Below, in pieces: positions 35,101 to 47,100 of a stretch of 64,000 nucleotides of DNA. Origin of the DNA: Nepenthes gracilis. Lineage: Eukaryota > Streptophyta > Magnoliopsida > Caryophyllales > Nepenthaceae. Every line of letters starts with the position of its first letter. The stretch's first letter is position 1. The stretch spans positions 28,868,037 through 28,932,036 of the forward strand of contig BSYO01000004.1 of NCBI GenBank assembly GCA_033239525.1, given 5' to 3'. Position numbers and translations under genes: made by a program. The notes under the pieces are model-generated. The model was not told the DNA's origin and did no database searches. It was given only the letters and a program-made list of their open reading frames with translations.

Positions 35101-38100
35101 CTGCGGGTTATCTCTGCTCCAAATTTTCATGTTGACACACGAGGCAAGTCAGCACATAACTTCCCATATCATCCCGCACTGGAGGCCAATAGTATGCCTC
35201 CTCTTGTAGTGTCATTGTGCGTTGTATCCCTAGAATTCTGGCCCACTTTAAGTCATTGCAATCTTTTATTAGCTCCCTATGAAAATTTCCCCACCTGGGC
35301 ACATAGATGTGGTTGCCAGCTGTGTAGAGTAAGCCATTAATCTCTCAAAATTGGTGGGTATTACTCTCCTTAGCCATCTCTACTAGTCTGGTGGCAAAGG
35401 GGTCATGTGTCAATCCCATATTGACATGGTCAAGGATATTGTATAGGGGTTGACTCTCTACTACATGTGTGGCATTACGACTTAGAGCATTAGTGATGAT
35501 ATTTGTCTTACTTGACTTGTAGACTATATCATAATCAAACTCGGCCAAGAAGCCCTGCCAACAATCTTGCTTAGGACTTAATTGCTTTTGTTGTTAGAAA
35601 TAACTGGTCGCCACATTATCTATTGGAATGATAAACTTATTCCCAAGCAAGCAGTGTCTCCAAAGAAACCACAAAGAAACCACTCCGGTCATCGGAACAG
35701 GCACTGCTCCTTGTTCTCAGCGCTAGACTTCCCTTGGTCATTCTTTTTGCCCTTGTCTCCATAAATAGATGGCTTACCTCCCTTGTAATGGGTTTTGTCT
35801 CCCCTAATTTTGTTGGAAGCACTCTTCTTTGGCTTCTCCTTCGTCGTATCGCATTGAAACTCTATTAGTGACCCCGCCACCACAATAGTTGAAGCAAGAT
35901 ATTGAACATTCCTCTGCTTTAACTCTTTGCCCTGCCCATCTTTGGAAGCCCATAAAGTAGAACAAGCAGTTCTTCGCTGTCATGTTGGGAATCTCTAGCA
36001 TCAAAGTGGAATACTTCTTGATATAAGTCTTTGATGGCTCTGCTTAAGGCTACACAACTTCTTTACGGTCATCTCCTCGGCATTCTCCAAGTAGAACTGG
36101 TGTTTGAGTTCCCTCTTAAACACATCCGGTGAGATTTTGATTCCGAAATACGGTAATTATGAAATAATTAAGTTGATGATAGACATAATTAGGCTCAAGA
36201 ACAAGGAAAAAATGGGTACCGAAGAAAAAAGAAGCAAAACCGGCCAAAGAGAGGACCGGCACTCGACATGCACTCAAGCGCCAGGGAGGTGCGCCCGAGG
36301 CAAGGCGGGAGCGAGCTGGATACAACGAGGGCGCTCTAGCAGTGCTCGAGCGCTGTCCGGGGCATGAAATTGCGATCATGAACACCTGAGGGGCGCTCGC
36401 CAAAGCGGTGCCTTGGCTGAGAGGGTGCGCTCGAGGCATGCTAGAGCGCCCCGATGGGTATAAAAGCACACCGTGAGATTTCCTTCGGCCATTTCGGCAG
36501 TTCCAGCGAAGAGCAGTGGGAGAGAGAGAGGGAAAGGAGAAGGAAGAGGAGAAAATCCACCGATCCGGGTAAAAATAACAATAGATTGAGCAAAAACAAG
36601 TGTACTTTGGACGTTATTTACTGTTTTTACAGCGTTTTAATATATCAGATATCGTGTTTATGCGTTAAATCCATATTTCTACATGTTTACTATAAATAAA
36701 GCATATTTCTCCTGATTAATCGAACAAATTTCATGTTTACTTGCATGTACTGCAATATTTACCTCCGATTTCATGAATAAATATATGTTTGGTGTTCGTT
36801 TATCTTCCGGACTGTTTGGCGAAACCCTAAGCACGAAATGGAAGGGATTCAACAGTTTTAATCCAAATTTATGATATGTAAAAATTAATCTGTAACAAGA
36901 TACTTCCCGTGTTATGATTTATAATTGAAAATTTTATATGGAACTGCACTGTTGAGTTACCGTGGATTTCTAAAGTATACTAAAGAGTTAACCGTGGAAT
37001 TCTAACCGATTTTCTAAAGAACGATAAATTATAAACTTTTTGACATTGTAAATTAGGACCTAGGACTGATACACAGTCAGGTAAGGTTCTCCAACATGCC
37101 TTAAAACGTTACGGTGGTAATCGATGATAACTCTGTCCATTGAGTTATACATGGTCCGCCCTTCTTCAGGGCAACAACCTAGAGGATAGTTGCTATTACT
37201 GGCCGGCATCACCGTTCTAAATTTCACGAGAAGGGATATATCCCATGAGAAAGGATAACCGTTACTGGCCTTGGATTGTGTGGAGTGAACACAATTTATC
37301 ATCGATTATTCGCCCCCTCTGCTAGTAGGGTCTACTGGTTGAGTTCTTTAGTGATAAAAAAATTTTTCTAGAATTTATAGAATTGACACTATTTTTCGAT
37401 TTTTGAAGCACACTTTACCGATTTATGATTATTGAAACATGATTATACCAATTCGTGATTTCCAACGCATGTTTAAATAGCATTATGCATTATTTCTATT
37501 TCCAAGAACGCTAATGTTCTTCTGATCTTACCGTAATCCATGAATGCTTCCGTTTTTCTGATGTTATCGTAATTTTCTGTTCTAATGAATATATATTTTG
37601 CATGAAGGCATAAATAATGATTACCAAGACCTATTCATGTTGAATTATACTTTTCTCATGCTTTTCGTATATGTTCATGTTCTCTGACAGTTTCTAGGAC
37701 CTTCTGCATTTATATTCTGTTAATGTTTTCATAATCACTACCTTAATGCAGTTATACTTTATATGCTACTGTATCTGTTATATATGCGATTATATTTTGC
37801 ATGAGAATATTATATTCTGCATATTTTAGTACCTTACTGGGTTTCAACTCACTGTTTTACTATTTCTCCACTCCAGATAAGGACATAACAACGATACCGG
37901 CTGAGCAGGCTTAGTGAGAGCTAACAAGAAGGATCTGGAGCCTTGGAGTTTTTGAAGACTTAGGACTGTGATTATGTTATTATAAATATCTAAATCGTGA
38001 AGGAAGATTTTGTATAAAGGGTTATGATATGCTTTATATGCTTTATATTATGTTGATCAGTGTTTATGCTTCCACAGGATTCTGTTATGGATATAGTTGC

Positions 38101-41100
38101 TTCCGCTATATGTTTTCTGGTTTTGTACAGGTCCTAGATGGCATCTCTTGTCTAAACTTTGGTATAGTGGATAAGGTTATTAAAAAAAAGCTATGGATGA
38201 CATTTGTGATCCTGTGTACGCGCGTTGTAGGATGTGAATTATGATATTTGGTTACTTGCATGCTTGTACTGGTATTGTGATTGTATTGTGGTCATAAGTC
38301 TGAGGTTTGGATATCGAGTAGGCTCTATACATGTGTAAATAAGCAAATTGTATTTTTGGTTTCTATCTAGTTACAGAGGAGACTCTGTCGAAATTTCCAT
38401 ATAAGTTAAATGATTTAAATTTATGAATTCTATTTTATATCTGTTTGACGAAGGGTTCTATGAGAATTAGGATCCGTTACGTTATAATTGGTATCAGAGC
38501 AAACGGGATACCTTAGAAATAATTTGAATCGTATGCGGAAGCTTAGGAAATGATTATGACTAACCAAATAAGGTAGGGGTAGATATAGACTGATTAAGTT
38601 AGGTTAGGAAATCGTAGGTGTTCTAGCTTGCATAGGTTAGGATTGATGTGAGCTAGGACTTAGTGATTAAGTAATGATTAAATTAATTAACGGTGGCCTC
38701 AGATCTAGGTTGATCGATTTGGATTTTAGGTTCAGGTTTAAGATAATCTAATCTAAGGCTAAGATGAGTAAGGATAGGAGTGTTGAGTTATTCAACCTCA
38801 GGATCAACAATAAGTTAAGCTCGATGTATTGAGGAAAGTAATTAAGATCTTTGATTGCCCCGATACAGTCTAGCTAGTTAAGGTAAGGCAATGCTGATAG
38901 TGGGATCCTTAGTGTCACGCCTCATCTTTTAGGATATTTCTGGGATGGCTGGAAGATGAAACCAGTTATTGATGATGACAATAGAATAAGTTTATGTGTT
39001 CCACGATTCCAGACTGAAACCGGACGATGACAACCCCTGAGGGGCAATCCTTGTCTGAAGAGATTATGAGTTTCGAAGTCCGGTTGGGGTTTGTGAATAA
39101 ATTAATCTTGAAGGAGTATTAAGATGATCTGGATAGCAAATTGCCACACGAGAACTGATAATTTTAAAAGGAATAATCTGAATTATAATTAGGCTCACGT
39201 ATTAGATGAATTGCAAAAGAAGTAATGGAACTAATATGGTGGTATTTACAAGTCATGTAATGAGGTGTGCTAAGTGTAGATGGCATATTAGGTCATACCT
39301 GAAAAGTTAAGTGGATATAGAAAATTAGAGGAAACTGTTAAAAGAAAAGATTTGCCTATCTTATTTTCTAACCACCAAATAAAGTTGTTGTTGAGGTTGT
39401 GCCAAGATCGGCATTGATCTTGATGATTCGAATAGCATCGATGAAGATATTTCGCAAACTTGAAAATGTGGTTAACAAAAAAATTAATGACTTGATGATT
39501 GGGAATATTTGAGATTAAGATATTCATAAGGTAGGTGAAGGGTCACCATGAACCGGTCCTATTATCGGAACAGTGCAGTTATGAAAACATGAAAGAAGAA
39601 CCCCTGTGAATTCACTTAATGTTGATCGAACAGTGAGGTTTTTGGATTTTAGTCAAATTATTGTGAAAACTGAGTGGTCTAATATGGGATAAGTGAATTA
39701 ACTTGACAATGGAACATTGAGTTCCTAAATGTTAAGGTTTCAATGGTAATTGGGGATTGTGCTGAAATTTTTGGAATGATTGTCCTAACAGTGTTCTTAT
39801 GCCAATTAAAATCTAGAATTTGTGGATTTTGCTTTTGTGATATTAATCTCTTCAGGATCTTTTTGGGTTATGCAGACCCTTTCAGAAATTAAAATGGTAC
39901 TCAAGGATACTTGTGTAAATTGTCTCAAGAGAATACGATGCCCTGTAGATATGCACTTCAGATTAATTAAATTAATTCGAATCAAGAATTCTAAGTAAGA
40001 GGCAAGGTTAATCGAATTAAGAAAAGGTGTTAAGTCTAATTAGAAAACGAACTACCCTTTTTAAAGTCAGTAGATGACCGTTCGAGAATCTAGTTATGAA
40101 CGTTTTGAGGAACATATATATTTGGAGGCAAAGATCAAACCAAACTATTTTAATGGGCCAAGTAAGTTGCTAAGTAAGTTGGCACAGGTGGTAATATTCC
40201 TAAAGAAGATTAGGATCTTGTTATTATGCATCAATAAGTATCTACCTATGAGCAAAGTGGGGGAGGAGCTCGTAGTTTGAACTTATTTCCCTCGTGATTG
40301 AAAATTTTGTAATAAGGTCCTTATCCTGAGAAATTATGGATGATGTCTTGGGGGGAAATTAATATCTTGCGAATCTAAAAATTGAAAACTGTAATAGGTG
40401 GATCTTGGTTTATTCGCGGAACATGAATGTTAGGATCGATTGTTGATATTAGAAGCCTTCATTTAAGAAACTGTAGAATTGCTTTGGAGATAATTCCGAT
40501 CTAATAATTTTATGGATTAAGATAATTATGTTATGACAGAGAAGTAATCGTAGGAGATCCCGAGCGGATTAATCTGTTTAAGGATTGTGTTTTCCTATAT
40601 CGCTTGTGGATCGATACTCTCGAGATAAGTAGGAGAGGAATTCCTAGTTAAGAGTTAGTCTTCCATTGATTGAAATCAGTAATTGGAAGTCTCTGTTTGA
40701 GAAATTGTAGAGACGGTCTTGGGTGATAGCTTTGTCTTGGGAGAATCTGTGGTTATGATATAACTGAAGTCGACCTTGGGATTTTGTAAGCAGATAGACC
40801 TGTCTAAGGATTATATAGATAAACTTCGGTATCTTGAGGGGGAGCGAACATCAGTACTGATCGTGAATATTAAGGGTCTATAGCTTTGGTACTGATAGTG
40901 AACCTATGGATAGCCTCAATCGCTTGGAGTAATGGGGTGTTGCATTCCTAAGTTGGAAAGCAGATTATGTCTGAAGTATGAAAATTATGAAGTTAGAAGT
41001 GAGAAATTCTATGGTCTTGTTTTAGGGCAATCAAAATGGTCCACCCATAGTGATTACAGGTGATGTATTCGGGTTGAACTAGTTGGCTCATCGGTGTGCC

Positions 41101-44100
41101 AACGAGATCTCGAGATTGTTAAGTATAGGAGCTAAGGGATAAAATTGGGAAGTCTCTGTAGTTTAATATCTGCACAACTCACCAATTATGATTATGGAGG
41201 GAGTGTTCAGGTTTAATTGAATGGTTTATCGGTGTGTTAACGAGATCTGGAGTTCCTTAGCATTGGGACTTTGAAATTTTGAGGTTGCTAATTGTTAAAG
41301 ACTTGAGATTCTGGGTAACAATTTGAAATTGTATCGAACCTATGATGACTGTTATAGTTAGAACTTCTTATTCTGTGGTGAATTGAGGATCTGTGAGAAT
41401 TATTCTCGTAATATGGATATCTTGAGGGCAATTTTAATCATGGTTACCGTATGATTTGGGTATTCAAATGGAATATGTGTCTTATGAAAATATCGAATTG
41501 AGGACATACCAACAAAATGAAGAGAATGTAAAGGATCCTGCTTTTGAAGTCTAATTGTGTTTTGAAATTTATGTTGGGATTTTGACTAAGCTCGGTAAAG
41601 GAATTGTGATGCTAGGTTGTGATAGAGACGGTAAGTTGTAATCGAACTATTTGAAACTAAAGGATCAATCAGAGTGCGCAACGGAAGAGTGATGAAACTA
41701 TCTATGTATTAAGGTTCAAGGTAATGTTTACATGAAATGCTCAATCTCGAGGTTTAGTATGAAATGAAATGAGACATTTTGCTTGTTTAAGGTTCGGAAC
41801 TAAGTTAGAAAAGTGGTTAATGAAATAGGTTTGCCTTCGGACTTAGTGAATTTGGGTCTGGAAAGGACGCGTCAAATAATGAAAATCAAGGCAATTCCGA
41901 TGTTTATGGTTTTCTAGGATAACCATCCTGATTTAGAAATGAATTGGAGACATTAAGAAGTTTCCTAAATTCTGAAAATTTAAGGATCATTAAATTTCGA
42001 AGAAGAAATTTCTGTAAGTGGGGGAAAGTGTGAGATCCCGATCCTAAGACACGATAATTATAGAATAATTAAATTGATGATAAACATGATTAGGCTTAAG
42101 AAAAAAAAATGGGTAGGGGAACACAAAGGAGCAAAACCGGCCAAAGGGGAGACTGATGCTGGACGTGCGCTCGAGCGCCGAGGAGGTGCGTCCGAGGCAA
42201 GGTGGGAGCAAGCTGGCTAAGACGAGGGCTTGAGCCCGGGGCGTGAAATAGCGAACATGAACGCCTAAAGGGTGCTCGACGAGTGCCCGAGGCGGTGCCA
42301 TGACCGAGAGGGTGTACTCGAATAGCGCTCGAGGCGTGCTCGAACGCCCCGATGGGTATAAAAGTGCACCGTGCAATTTTCTTAGGCCATTTCGGCCGTT
42401 CCAGTGAAGAGCAGCAGGAGAGAGGAGGGAAAGGAGGAAGAAGAGGAGAAAATCCACCAATCCGGGTAAAAATAAAGGTAGATCGAGCTAAGGTAAGTGT
42501 ACTTCGGATGTTATTTACTGTTTTTACAACGTTTTGATATATCAGATATCGTGTTTATGCATTAAATCCATATTTCTCCATGTTTACTGTAAATAGAGCA
42601 TATTTCTCCTGATTAATTGGACAAATTTCATATTTATTGGCATGTACTACAATATTTACCTCCGATTTCATGAATAAATATATGTTTGGTGTTCGTTTAT
42701 CGTCGGGATTGCTTGGCGAAAACCTAAGCACGAAAATGAAGGGATTTAACAGTTTTAATCCAAATTTATGATATGTAAAAGTTAATCTGTAACGAGATAC
42801 TGCCCATGTTATGATTTATAATTGAAAAATTTATATGAAACTGCACTATTGAGTTACCGTGGATTTCTGAAGTATACTGAAGAGTTAACCGTGAAATTCT
42901 AACCAATTTTCTGAAGAACGATAGATTATAAGCTTTCTGATGTTGTAAATTAGGACCTAGGACTGATATACAGTCAGGTAAGGTTCTCCGACATACCTTA
43001 AAATGTTATGGTGGTAATCGATGATAACTCTGTCCATTAAGTTATACATAGTCCACCCTTTCTCAGGGCGACAACCTAGAAGATAGTTGTTGTTACCGGC
43101 CGGCATCATCGTTCTAAATTCCACGAGAAGGGATATATCCCACGAGAAAAGATAACCGTTACTGACCTTGGATTGTGTGGATTGAACACAATCTATCATC
43201 GATTATTCGCCCCCTCTGCTAGTAAGGTCTATTGGTTGAATCCTTTAGTGATAGAAAAAGAAATTTTCTAGAATTTATAAAATTGACACTGTTTTCCGAT
43301 TTTTGAAGCACACTTTACCGATTTATGATTATCAAAAAATGATTATACCAATTCGTGATTTCCGACACATGTTTAAATAGCATTATGCCTTATTTCTATT
43401 TCCAAGAACGCTAATGTTCTTCTGATCTTACCGTAATCTATGAATACTTCTGTTTTTCTAATAAATAACGATTACCGAGACCTGTTCATGTTGAATTATA
43501 CTTTTCTCACACTTTTTGTATATGTTTATATTCTCTGACAGTTTCTAGAACCTTCTGCATTTATATTCTGTTAATGTTTTCATAATCACTACCTTAATGC
43601 ATTTATACTTTATATGCTACTATATCTGTTATATATACAATTATGTTCTGCATGAAAACATTATATTCTGCATGTTTTAATACCTTACTGGATTTCTGTT
43701 CACTGTTTTACTGTTTCTCCCCTCCAGATGAGGACATAACAACGATACTGGCAGAGCAAGCTTAGTGAGAGTTAGCAAGGAAGATCTGGAGCCTTGGAGT
43801 TTCTAAAGACTTAGGACTATGATTATGTTATTGTAAATATCTTGATCGTGAAGGAAGATTTTGTATAAAGGGTTATGATATGCTTTATATTCTGTTGATT
43901 AGTGTTTATGCTTCCGCAGGATTTTGTTATGGATATAGTTGCTTCCGCTATATGTTTTCTAGTTTTATACAAGTCCTAGATGGCATCTTTCGTCTAAACT
44001 CTGGTATAATGGATAGGGTTGTTAAATAAAAGCCATGGATGACATTTGTAATCTTGTGTACGCGTGTTGTAGGATGTGAATTATGATATTTGGTTGGTTG

Positions 44101-47100
44101 CATACTTGTACTGGTCTTGTGATTGTGTTGTGGTCATAAGTCTGAGGTTTGAATATCAAGTAGGCTCTGTACATGTGTAAATAAGTAGGCTATATTTTTG
44201 GTGTCTGTCTAATTATAGATGAGACTCTGTCGAAAATTCTGTATAAGTTAAATGATTTAAATTTATGAATTTTATTTTGTATCTATTTGATAGAGGGTCC
44301 TATAAGAATTAGGATCTGTTCCGTCACACATCCCAAGTGTCTAGGATGCACACACCCCATTCAATATCACCATAGCATGGTATCGTGCTCAAGATATAGA
44401 GTACAAGTACTTATTTTTGTGGCATCGTCATTGATGTACATTACTTCTAGATAACATTCCATATACCAAATAAAATTATTGAGTTCTTTAGAGTCACGCT
44501 TACCAATATACTTTAGGGGTTCAAGGACCTTCATCATAGAAATGCTTTTTCCCTTTGCACCATCCGCCGTTGTCACCTTGCATATGGTTAGATCCACCTC
44601 TACTGTGTGAATCTTCTCTCGTAAGGAATGGAGTTCCCCTATTATCAGGCCACAAACTCCTCTATATCCTTCTTTAAAGAGTCGATCAACAAGAGTTGAT
44701 TGCTCCTTGGAATATGTAGGCTAAACCTTTGGCATCTTCATACTCCTCCACCCTAGAGTCAAGGGTATTGAGGCGTTCATGAGTGTTGCCCACTAGAATT
44801 TCCACTTTAGCAACCATTGCATCAAGGCTATCTAGAATGTACTTGGAAAGAATCCTCCCCGTGGACGAGTCCTTCTTCATCTCTTGGGCATGGCCTTGGC
44901 TACACTCATCAACAACCTCAGTAGGGTTTACAACCCTTCATCAACAAACATGATTACGATTCTTCTCGTAACTTGGTTTTAATACCATATGTCATAGAAT
45001 GACACTTTCAACTAATTCACCCATGTAACACTCAATGTCCCACTACCTTGAATTTACTAAGTCAACCAAACTCTCAACTTAGGCACAAGCTAAGTGGTTT
45101 GGAAACGAGATAAGAGCACTAAGGAATGAACTCGAAAGCATAAAGAAAGAGTGTGGAAGAATATAGAGATTGTATTATTTGAGAAGTTTTTACTTGGTCG
45201 GTTACATATGAAGTCCCCTCCCCCTTTTATAGTAGAGATTCTCCCATCCACCTCCTTCATCAATGGCCAAGATCATCCAAATGGATGATTAGGATTTAGC
45301 TTCTAGGTTTCTCCTAGGATATTTTTCCTAGACACCCTCTCTAAAATTCTCCACTATCTTCCTTATTCTAAAATATTCTACAAGAAATATCTAGATATTT
45401 ATACGAGGTATATCTCTACACTCTTTCGGAGTTTTTCAGAATAATCTACCCTATTTTAGATAACTCAACTATGCATAATAATAATCCCGCAATACTGTAC
45501 AAGCCTGAAGTTGTACAAATATATGGCCTGGATATTGACATGGATTAACCTTCGAATCTGTGCTCGAGAACAGTCCATCAGTGGCAAGCAGTTCATCAGG
45601 TAAGATAAATTCCATAATCCCTGTTGGAAAATTCGTAAGACCAAAAACATAATGAGATTCATGACGCAATTTCATAAGAAAAAGGTCATGAAGCTTGTGG
45701 GCTATTGGCTCCATAGCAGTTCTTTTGGAAGCTTCGAACAAATGGCTGGGAGTTTGGCAGAAGGCTTGAACTAATAGCAGTAGGGCTGTCCAGTTTATGA
45801 CTGTCAAGCGTAGTTTCTTTTTGGCTCAGATTATCCTCATCAAAGGAGGACAAAACACTTCTGGAAATCGCAATTTAAAGGGGAAGTGAGCGAGAATTTT
45901 GAGACTATTATCAGTTATTACCAATCTCAGGAATGTTTAGGCATGCAAGATAACTCTAGTTTCTGCTAGAATGAAGCCAGATTTGAGTCATTTGATGCTA
46001 GAGTAAGAGCCGCCTTCTTTGCTAATCACTGTATCTTACTCCTAGAAAGTCACCAAACTTTTGATTTTGGGCCTTAAGACTGCTAAAATCTCAGCTTTCT
46101 TCAAGGAAACTCTCTCGGACCTATTGTAGTAATTGTGCACAGCTGTCTTGCTGCATATTGCAACTGTTCTTCCAGTTGTTTTCTTGCCACACATGATGGC
46201 CGCAAGAATTGGAGAAAAGGAAAAATATTGTGTAAACAAGGATAAGCTCCCAGGGAAGGTTACTAGCTCTGATACTAATTGTAATGAATTACATGAATTA
46301 CCGACGTGCATAATTCAATCACAAAGAAAAAAGGATAGTGTTTCAAGAGAGGAAAAGTGGAAACCGGGAGGGAGAGTGAGGATCAGAGAAAATGAAGGGG
46401 AGTGAAAGTAAGAAGTTTTGAAATCATTCATTTTATACAAATTGATATGGATGCATTTCGTTGCCTTTCATAGGCTACTTATACATAGTAATATCCTCAT
46501 CGGATTTTACGACTAAGCTTAATATCTTCCTATTTCCAGCTAACAAACTAAGGAGTTTTATTGATGCTTCTAACAGCGAACTGATTCTGTTCAAGCTGCT
46601 GCATTTGCTGAAGCTATTCTGTTATTGATGTAAAGCTGTTGTTGCTGCTGCTAATGCTGTTGCTGGTGTGCTCATGTTGCTGGTGTGCAGATGGCACTGA
46701 TAGCTGATGTTGCTGAGCATATCCCTTATTTGTTAACTTGGACAAGTTGGCTAACTCTACCAAACTCCAATTGAACTAAGTTTAGTACTAGATATCACAA
46801 CTGAATCTCTATATACCTATATTACATCACACTTTGATTAAGTGTATAATTTCCTTTTGCATTACCAATAAAAAGGACTATGTTACAGAGACAATGTCTG
46901 GCACTTCCAAGAAGTTCCATAAATGCAGGGCCCGGGCTTGTGTGTCTTATTGACAGTAACAACCATTCTTAACACAACCAAAAAAAATTTCCCTTTACCC
47001 ATTTTGGAATACATTTTTACTTCAATCTGCATGTCATCACCCTTCAAAGAAAAAATTTCATTGAACACATCTCAATTTACTTTTGGCAGTTTGATTCATT

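Larger units (their letters stand above)
36128..44328 (+). mobile_element. Innermost element: LARD-like non-coding LTR retrotransposon, 8.2 kb
   Basis: LTRs are 36,128-38,486 (2,359 bp) and 42,029-44,328 (2,300 bp). The second starts TGTGAGATCCCG and ends CGTCACA; the first has the same ends with transitions (GGTGAGAT..., ...CGTTATA). The 5-bp duplication CATCC flanks it at 36,123-36,127 and 44,329-44,333. A perfect primer site TGGTATCAGAGC is at 38,489-38,500 and a GTGGGGGAAAG purine tract precedes the 3' LTR. The ~3.5-kb interior has no frame over 80 codons and no gag or pol motif that I can recognise. This fits a large retrotransposon derivative (LARD) mobilised in trans. In one ~150-base comparison I count about 10 differences between the LTRs, mostly transitions. 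Confidence 0.93.
33365..45586 (-). mobile_element. Middle element: chromovirus-type Ty3/gypsy, RT deleted
   Basis: Direct LTRs are 33,365-33,962 (598 bp) and 44,990-45,586 (597 bp). On the minus strand they start TGTCTC/TGCCAC and end TGACG/TGACA. A primer site TGGTATTAAAAC (decayed TGGTATCAGAGC) is at 44,976-44,987, and a purine tract GGCAGGGGGTAA is next to the left LTR. Minus-strand coding order is gag N-terminus (44,880-44,329), gag capsid to linker (36,122-35,690), then the tail of RNase H, integrase and chromodomain (35,640-34,080). Protease and most of RT are absent. Flanks AACAA (33,360-33,364) and AGCAG (45,587-45,591) could be a target duplication decayed by two G-to-A changes. A second element splits its gag. 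Confidence 0.85.
32905..46826 (-). mobile_element. Outer element of the OEP24 intron nest (gypsy-like, internally deleted)
   Basis: The right LTR is 46,280-46,826, starting TGTAATGAATTACATG and ending CTATATTACA. The left LTR copy ends at 33,111 (CTATATTAACA) and is recognisable only back to about 32,905. Both share a GCTGCTGATGTTGCTG-rich block and ACTGAATCTNTATATACCTATATTA. A primer-binding site on the minus strand (TAGTATCAGAGC) lies at 46,266-46,277, next to the right LTR. A purine-rich GGGCTGGTGGGATATTGCA precedes the left LTR, on the minus strand. Internal DNA, after removing the nested element, is only ~0.95 kb and encodes at most scraps. No target duplication was found because the left end is unclear. 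Confidence 0.6.

Noticed and set aside
36116..36469. 117-codon minus-strand ORF, and its equivalent at 42,044-42,460 (138 codons)
   Set aside because: Both lie in the U3 of the two LARD-like LTR copies; the frames are not the same length and diverge, so they are chance frames in GC-rich repeats.
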